From positions 1,069 through 36,847 of the forward strand of contig NZ_KK082142.1 in NCBI RefSeq assembly GCF_000598065.1: a DNA stretch of 35,779 bases, given 5' to 3'. This document shows, in pieces, positions 32,135 through 35,779 of the stretch. This DNA comes from Paenibacillus darwinianus. GTDB taxonomy: Bacteria; Bacillota; Bacilli; Paenibacillales; Paenibacillaceae. The notes beneath the pieces were generated by a model. That model made no database searches. It worked only from the letters and a program-made list of their open reading frames with translations, and had not been told where the DNA came from. Position numbers and translations under genes: made by a program. Position 1 is the first letter of the stretch. The number at the start of each line of letters is the position of its first letter.

Positions 32135-32488
32135 TTAGCCTTTCTTCGCTGCGTCATACGGGGTGCTGACCGGTATGAACAGGTCGATTACCCCGATTGC
32201 CAGTGCGGCGAGAACGGCGCCGAGAATCGACACGTCGACATCGCCTACGATGAACTGCGCAAGCCAGATCACAAGCGCGCTGATGGCAAAGCCGACGATT
32301 CCCCGACCGAATGGCGTTACCCGCTTGCCGAAAATACCTTCGATGATCCAGCCGAGCGCTGCGATCACGAGCGCGAGAAGCAATGCGCTCCAAAAGCCGC
32401 CGACGCTAAAGCCCGGCACAAGCCAGCCGACGATCATCAGAACAAGCGCAGAGACGATAAAACGGACGACAGTTCCAAGAAAATGCAT
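32135..32488 (-). CDS. YvlD/phage-holin-4 family membrane protein
   Basis: A 117-residue protein with four hydrophobic helices separated by short loops (VRFIVSALVLMIVGWLVPGF first), the length and pattern of the Phage_holin_4_2/YvlD family. In Bacillus yvlD belongs to an envelope-stress operon. No lysis genes are nearby, so holin function is not implied. GAAGGAGG stands 10 bases before ATG 32488; the frame extends 14 codons further without support. Confidence 0.85.
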   Translation of the reverse strand: MHFLGTVVRFIVSALVLMIVGWLVPGFSVGGFWSALLLALVIAALGWIIEGIFGKRVTPFGRGIVGFAISALVIWLAQFIVGDVDVSILGAVLAALAIGVIDLFIPVSTPYDAAKKG

Positions 32489-32584
32489 GATTGAACGCCC
32501 TCCTTCTGAGCAGTTTGGATAGGTTCGCACGGCTAGTGTTCCCCATCATGCGATGATTCATGAATGGCCGTTCCACATGCGTCG

Positions 32585-32614
32585 TGGCGAAGCCTGCGCG
32601 CAATACGCTATAAT
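32585..32614 (+). promoter_or_regulatory. Possible mutS2 promoter
   Basis: A consensus TATAAT at 32609-32614 with a poor -35 (TGGCGA, 32585-32590, 18-base spacer), 27 bases before the start codon. It would leave a very short leader. Confidence 0.4.
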
Positions 32615-32640
32615 GGAAATCGAGAGGAGTTGTCGAGAAG

Positions 32641-35004
32641 TTGGACGGCAAAATTTTGCACACGCTTGATTATAGGGCGATTATCGATAAATTGACGCGC
32701 CTGGCGTCGACCGGCCTGGGCCGCGCAGTTGCGGAAGCGCTGGTGCCGAGTTCTGATCTCGAGCAGGTCACGCGCGTTCTGCAGGCCACGGACGAGGCAT
32801 ATGCGGCCGACCGCCTCAAGGGCGCCGCCCCTTTCGGCGGGATTGCCGATATCCAGGCGTCTCTGAAACGAGCGAAAATCGGCGGCATGCTGAACCCGGC
32901 CGAGCTGCTCGATATTGCGAACACGGTGCGCGGGGGCAGGAGGGTGAAGCGCCATATCGCCGTTCTGCATGAGGATCATCCGATGCCGCTGCTGTACGCG
33001 ATGGCCGATCAGCTGACCGAGCACCGCGTGCTGGAAGAAGCGATTCTGGCCTGCATCGACGACCAGGCCGAGGTACTGGACAACGCCAGTCCGGAGCTTG
33101 CCGCCATCCGGCGTGAGCTGCGCGGCGGAGAAGCGCGCGTGAGGGAAAAGCTGGAGTCGATGATCCGATCCTCTTCCGTTCAGAAGATGCTGCAGGACGC
33201 CATCATCACGATTCGCGGCGACCGCTACGTCATACCGGTAAAGTCGGAATACCGCAATCATTTCGGCGGCATCATCCACGACCAGTCGGGCTCGGGCGCG
33301 ACGCTTTTCATCGAGCCCGAGGCCGTCGTCCAGATGAACAACCGGCTGCGCGAGCTGCGTCTGAACGAGGAGCGGGAGATCGAGAAAATCCTGCACCGGC
33401 TTACCGCGCAAACGGCGGAGTACGCCGACGATTTGGCGATCGATCTCGAGCTGCTCGGACAGCTGGATTTCACGTTCGCCAAGGCGCGACTTGCGCATGA
33501 GATGAAAGCGACGCTGCCCGGCATGAACGACCGTGGATTCATCAAGCTCAAGCGTGGCCGGCATCCGCTGATCGATGCCGAAGCGGTCGTCCCGTTGGAT
33601 GTTGAGCTCGGAAACCAATATTCGACGATCATCGTCACCGGCCCCAATACGGGCGGCAAAACAGTGTCGCTGAAGACGATCGGCCTGCTCAGCCTGATGG
33701 CGATGTCCGGCTTGTTCGTGCCTGCCGAGGAGGGCAGCGAGCTGTGCGTGTTCGACGCGATTTACGCCGATATCGGAGACGAGCAAAGCATTGAGCAGAG
33801 CTTGAGTACGTTTTCGAGCCATTTGACGAATATTATCCGCATTCTCGGCTCCATGACGCCCCAAAGCCTGGTGCTGCTTGACGAGGTCGGTGCGGGAACC
33901 GATCCGGCCGAAGGCTCCGCGCTCGCGATCGCGATCCTCGAGCATATGCATCAGTCAGGCTGCCGCCTGGTGGCAACGACGCATTACAGCGAGCTGAAAG
34001 CTTATGCCTACAACCGCCAAGGCGTCATCAACGCCAGCATGGAATTCGACGTGCAGACGCTTAGTCCGACCTATCGTCTGCTTGTCGGCGTGCCGGGCCG
34101 AAGCAATGCGTTTGCGATCGCCGAACGGCTTGGGCTGCCGCGTTCCATCATTGAGCATGCACGGGGCGAGGTGAGCGAGGAAGATATGCGGGTCGAGAAT
34201 ATGATTGCCTCCCTGGAGGAGGATCGTCTCGGAGCGGAATCGGAGCGGATTACGGCGACAGCGCTGCGCGAGGAGATGGAGCGGCTGAAGACGAAGCATA
34301 CGGCCGAGCTGCGCCGCTTCGAGGAGCAGCGGGACCGGATGCTGGCCAAGGCGCAGGAGGAGGCACGTGAGGCGGTCGCAAAGGCGAAGCGGGAGGCCGA
34401 ACAGATCGTTGCGGACCTGCGCAAGCTCGCGATGGAGGAAGGCGCATCGGTCAAGGAGCATAAGCTGATTGATGCCCGTCGGCGGCTGGACGAGGTGGCG
34501 CCGCAACTGCAGAAGCCGAAGACGGCCGCAGCGCGCGGCGACAAGCCGCAGAAGGTAGAAGCGGGGGACGAGGTCATGGTTTACAGCCTGAATCAGAAGG
34601 GCCATGTGCTCGAGCGCGGTGCGGCCGAAGCGACGGTGCAGCTCGGGATTATGAAAATGAAGGTGCGGCTGGACGATCTCGAGCTGATCAAGGCCGCTAC
34701 AAATCAAAGCCGGCAGCAGCCGAAGCAGGCCGCCAGCCTGAAGCGCACCAAGGACGATACGGTGCGCTCCGAGCTGGATCTGCGCGGGGCCAACCTGGAG
34801 GAGGCCATCGTGGAGGTGGACCGGTTCATTGATGAGGCGTATCTGATGAATATGGGACAAATTTGCATTATCCATGGCAAAGGCACGGGCGTCCTGCGCA
34901 GCGGCATTCAGGATTATTTGCGCAAGCACCGGCTTGTGAAGACTTATCGGCTCGGAAATTATGGGGAAGGCGGCAACGGAGTCACGGTTGCCGAGCTGAA
35001 ATAA
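32641..35004 (+). CDS. mutS2: Endonuclease MutS2
   Basis: A 787-residue MutS2, acting on branched DNA and, in Bacillus, on collided ribosomes. It lacks the mismatch-recognition domain of MutS. The ATPase has Walker A GPNTGGKT (334-341), Walker B LVLLDEVGAGTDP and the ABC-type signature region. A long coiled coil (about 515-620) and a KOW-like segment (GDEVMVYSLNQKG) follow, and the C-terminal Smr nuclease domain has LDLRG (712-716) and HGKGTG (745-750). The start is TTG at 32641 with GAGGAG 11 bases upstream. DUF350 follows by 26 bases. Confidence 0.96.
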   Translation: MDGKILHTLDYRAIIDKLTRLASTGLGRAVAEALVPSSDLEQVTRVLQATDEAYAADRLKGAAPFGGIADIQASLKRAKIGGMLNPAELLDIANTVRGGRRVKRHIAVLHEDHPMPLLYAMADQLTEHRVLEEAILACIDDQAEVLDNASPELAAIRRELRGGEARVREKLESMIRSSSVQKMLQDAIITIRGDRYVIPVKSEYRNHFGGIIHDQSGSGATLFIEPEAVVQMNNRLRELRLNEEREIEKILHRLTAQTAEYADDLAIDLELLGQLDFTFAKARLAHEMKATLPGMNDRGFIKLKRGRHPLIDAEAVVPLDVELGNQYSTIIVTGPNTGGKTVSLKTIGLLSLMAMSGLFVPAEEGSELCVFDAIYADIGDEQSIEQSLSTFSSHLTNIIRILGSMTPQSLVLLDEVGAGTDPAEGSALAIAILEHMHQSGCRLVATTHYSELKAYAYNRQGVINASMEFDVQTLSPTYRLLVGVPGRSNAFAIAERLGLPRSIIEHARGEVSEEDMRVENMIASLEEDRLGAESERITATALREEMERLKTKHTAELRRFEEQRDRMLAKAQEEAREAVAKAKREAEQIVADLRKLAMEEGASVKEHKLIDARRRLDEVAPQLQKPKTAAARGDKPQKVEAGDEVMVYSLNQKGHVLERGAAEATVQLGIMKMKVRLDDLELIKAATNQSRQQPKQAASLKRTKDDTVRSELDLRGANLEEAIVEVDRFIDEAYLMNMGQICIIHGKGTGVLRSGIQDYLRKHRLVKTYRLGNYGEGGNGVTVAELK

Positions 35005-35030
35005 CGGCGGACGGAAGGCGGAGGGATCGG

Positions 35031-35453
35031 ATGGACAAGGAAGTAGACGGTTTGCTGAACAATCCTTATATCGCAACGTTAGCTTACGTATCGGTGGCCG
35101 TGATGGCGCTTATCGTATTTTTGTTCTGCTTTGAGCTCGTCACCCGCTACAACTGCTGGAAAGAAATCAAGCAGGGCAATTTGTCCGTGGCGATGGCTAC
35201 CGGGGGTAAAATTTTCGGCATCTGCAATTTGTTTCGATTCTCGATTGAGGGCGGAGATTCCGTTTATCAAAGCATGGCCTGGGCGGGCTTCGGCTTCATT
35301 GTGCTCATGGCGGCGTATTTCTTGTTCGAATTCGTGACCCCCGTCTTCCGAATCGATGAAGAAATCAAACGGGACAACCGGGCCGTCGGCCTGATCGCGA
35401 TGATCATATCGGTCTCGCTTTCCTACGTCATCGGCGCCACCGTGTTGTACTGA
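35031..35453 (+). CDS. DUF350 membrane protein
   Basis: A 140-residue protein with four predicted helices and the DUF350 pattern: ELVTRYNCWKEIKQGNLSVAMATGGKIFG after the first helix and TPVFRIDEEIKRDNRAVGL after the third. B. subtilis YshE, next to mutS2, is the same family; the function is unknown. GGAGGG lies 5 bases before the ATG. It is followed by a tiny membrane peptide and a zinc-ribbon protein on the same strand. Confidence 0.88.
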   Translation: MDKEVDGLLNNPYIATLAYVSVAVMALIVFLFCFELVTRYNCWKEIKQGNLSVAMATGGKIFGICNLFRFSIEGGDSVYQSMAWAGFGFIVLMAAYFLFEFVTPVFRIDEEIKRDNRAVGLIAMIISVSLSYVIGATVLY

Positions 35454-35471
35454 CGGAAGGGGTGGCGCGCG

Positions 35472-35549
35472 GTGAAATATTTGGGAGGAACGCTGCTTGT
35501 ATTGGCGGTGCTGTTCGTCGTGATCGGCGTTGTTTATATGGCTTCTTAA
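35472..35549 (+). CDS. 25-residue single-span membrane peptide
   Basis: GTG at 35472 opens a 25-codon frame: a short basic start (MKYLGG), one hydrophobic helix (LLVLAVLFVVIGVVY) and MAS at the end. GGAAGGGG lies 9 bases upstream. It begins 18 bases after the DUF350 stop and ends 24 bases before the next start, so it fits as an operon member. Such single-helix peptides often regulate or stabilise membrane partners; DUF350 is the obvious candidate, by inference. Confidence 0.6.
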   Translation: MKYLGGTLLVLAVLFVVIGVVYMAS

Positions 35550-35573
35550 ACGAATAGATAAAGGAGAACGGAC

Positions 35574-35779
35574 ATGGAAGAGCATACTGTGTGCCCGTGG
35601 TGCGACACGGAGATCGTATGGGATGAGGAATTGGGCCCTGAGGAGTACTGCCCGCATTGCGAAAATGATTTGAAAGCTTACCGGACGGTCAGCTTCTCGA
35701 TCGATGAGGAGGCCGGCGCGGCAGATGGAGCGGGCGGGCTAAGGGAAACCACGCAAGCCGCAGACGGCGGGATCGGCGG
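35574..35779 (+). CDS. Zinc-ribbon protein (partial, runs off the window)
   Basis: The frame starts at ATG 35574, 7 bases after AAGGAG, and is open to the window end (68 codons). Two CxxC knuckles, CPWC (Cys7, Cys10) and CPHC (Cys26, Cys29), form a short zinc ribbon, followed by an acidic, Gly/Ala-rich stretch. Function unknown. It continues the mutS2-DUF350 transcription unit. Confidence 0.8.
   Translation, partial: MEEHTVCPWCDTEIVWDEELGPEEYCPHCENDLKAYRTVSFSIDEEAGAADGAGGLRETTQAADGGIG

Noticed and set aside
31906-32157. 83-codon minus-strand open frame after the YvlD-like gene
   Set aside because: It passes through two terminator hairpins, overlaps the YvlD stop region and has no family resemblance.
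32135-32488. Prophage remnant signalled by the holin-like protein
   Set aside because: It belongs to the YvlD-type family; no endolysin or other phage genes are nearby.

Overview
The window looks like chromosomal DNA of a GC-rich Firmicute, most probably a Paenibacillaceae member (Paenibacillus/Cohnella type). This rests on strong AAGGAGG-type ribosome binding sites, frequent TTG/GTG starts, a Phe T-box leader ahead of pheST, a c-di-AMP (ydaO/yuaA-type) riboswitch ahead of an NlpC/P60 hydrolase, CsoR-type copper operators, paired NrdR boxes, and the pheS-pheT-zapA...mutS2-DUF350 order familiar from Bacillales. No tRNA or rRNA gene, insertion sequence, prophage or CRISPR array was seen.

Layout. 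1-6600: the end of an unknown gene, then metE (cobalamin-independent methionine synthase) and a class Ia-like ribonucleotide reductase pair (nrdA-nrdB), all three on the minus strand; two NrdR boxes 32 bp apart lie upstream of nrdA. 6600-12160: a copper/redox island with a membrane-anchored BNR/Asp-box repeat protein, a convergent membrane protein with a C-terminal type-1 copper (cupredoxin) domain, then copZ, copA and a small sulfite/nitrite-reductase-like protein with rearranged cysteines; CsoR-type palindromes precede copZ and copA. 12190-21880: an envelope and cell-wall region with a YdcF-like protein (minus), the c-di-AMP riboswitch and secreted NlpC/P60 protein, an antiparallel remnant of a second NlpC/P60 gene, a BlaI-type repressor coupled to an M56 membrane metalloprotease, a MurE paralogue with an altered substrate motif, a three-gene operon (CcdA, a second CcdA-like protein, a TlpA-like redoxin fused to a C39-like peptidase) whose promoter carries a palindromic BlaI-like operator, and asnB.

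21870-25560: an OmpR-family two-component pair (minus), a YwmB-like secreted protein and a TraX-family membrane protein preceded by a tiny coupled upstream ORF. 25700-31010: promoter, T-box leader, pheS, pheT and a very long ZapA with a coiled-coil tail. 31100-35779: a short-chain dehydrogenase, a YvlD/holin-4 family membrane protein, mutS2, a DUF350 membrane protein, a 25-residue membrane peptide and the start of a zinc-ribbon protein.

The most unusual part is 13.1-19.9 kb. A BlaI/M56 regulatory pair without a beta-lactam sensor domain, a non-canonical MurE ligase, a double CcdA-like thiol-reductant transport set and a redoxin-C39 peptidase fusion sit together next to asnB. The best reading is a regulated extracytoplasmic thiol/peptidase module linked to wall remodelling. 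The shared regulation is an inference from operator-like sequences.
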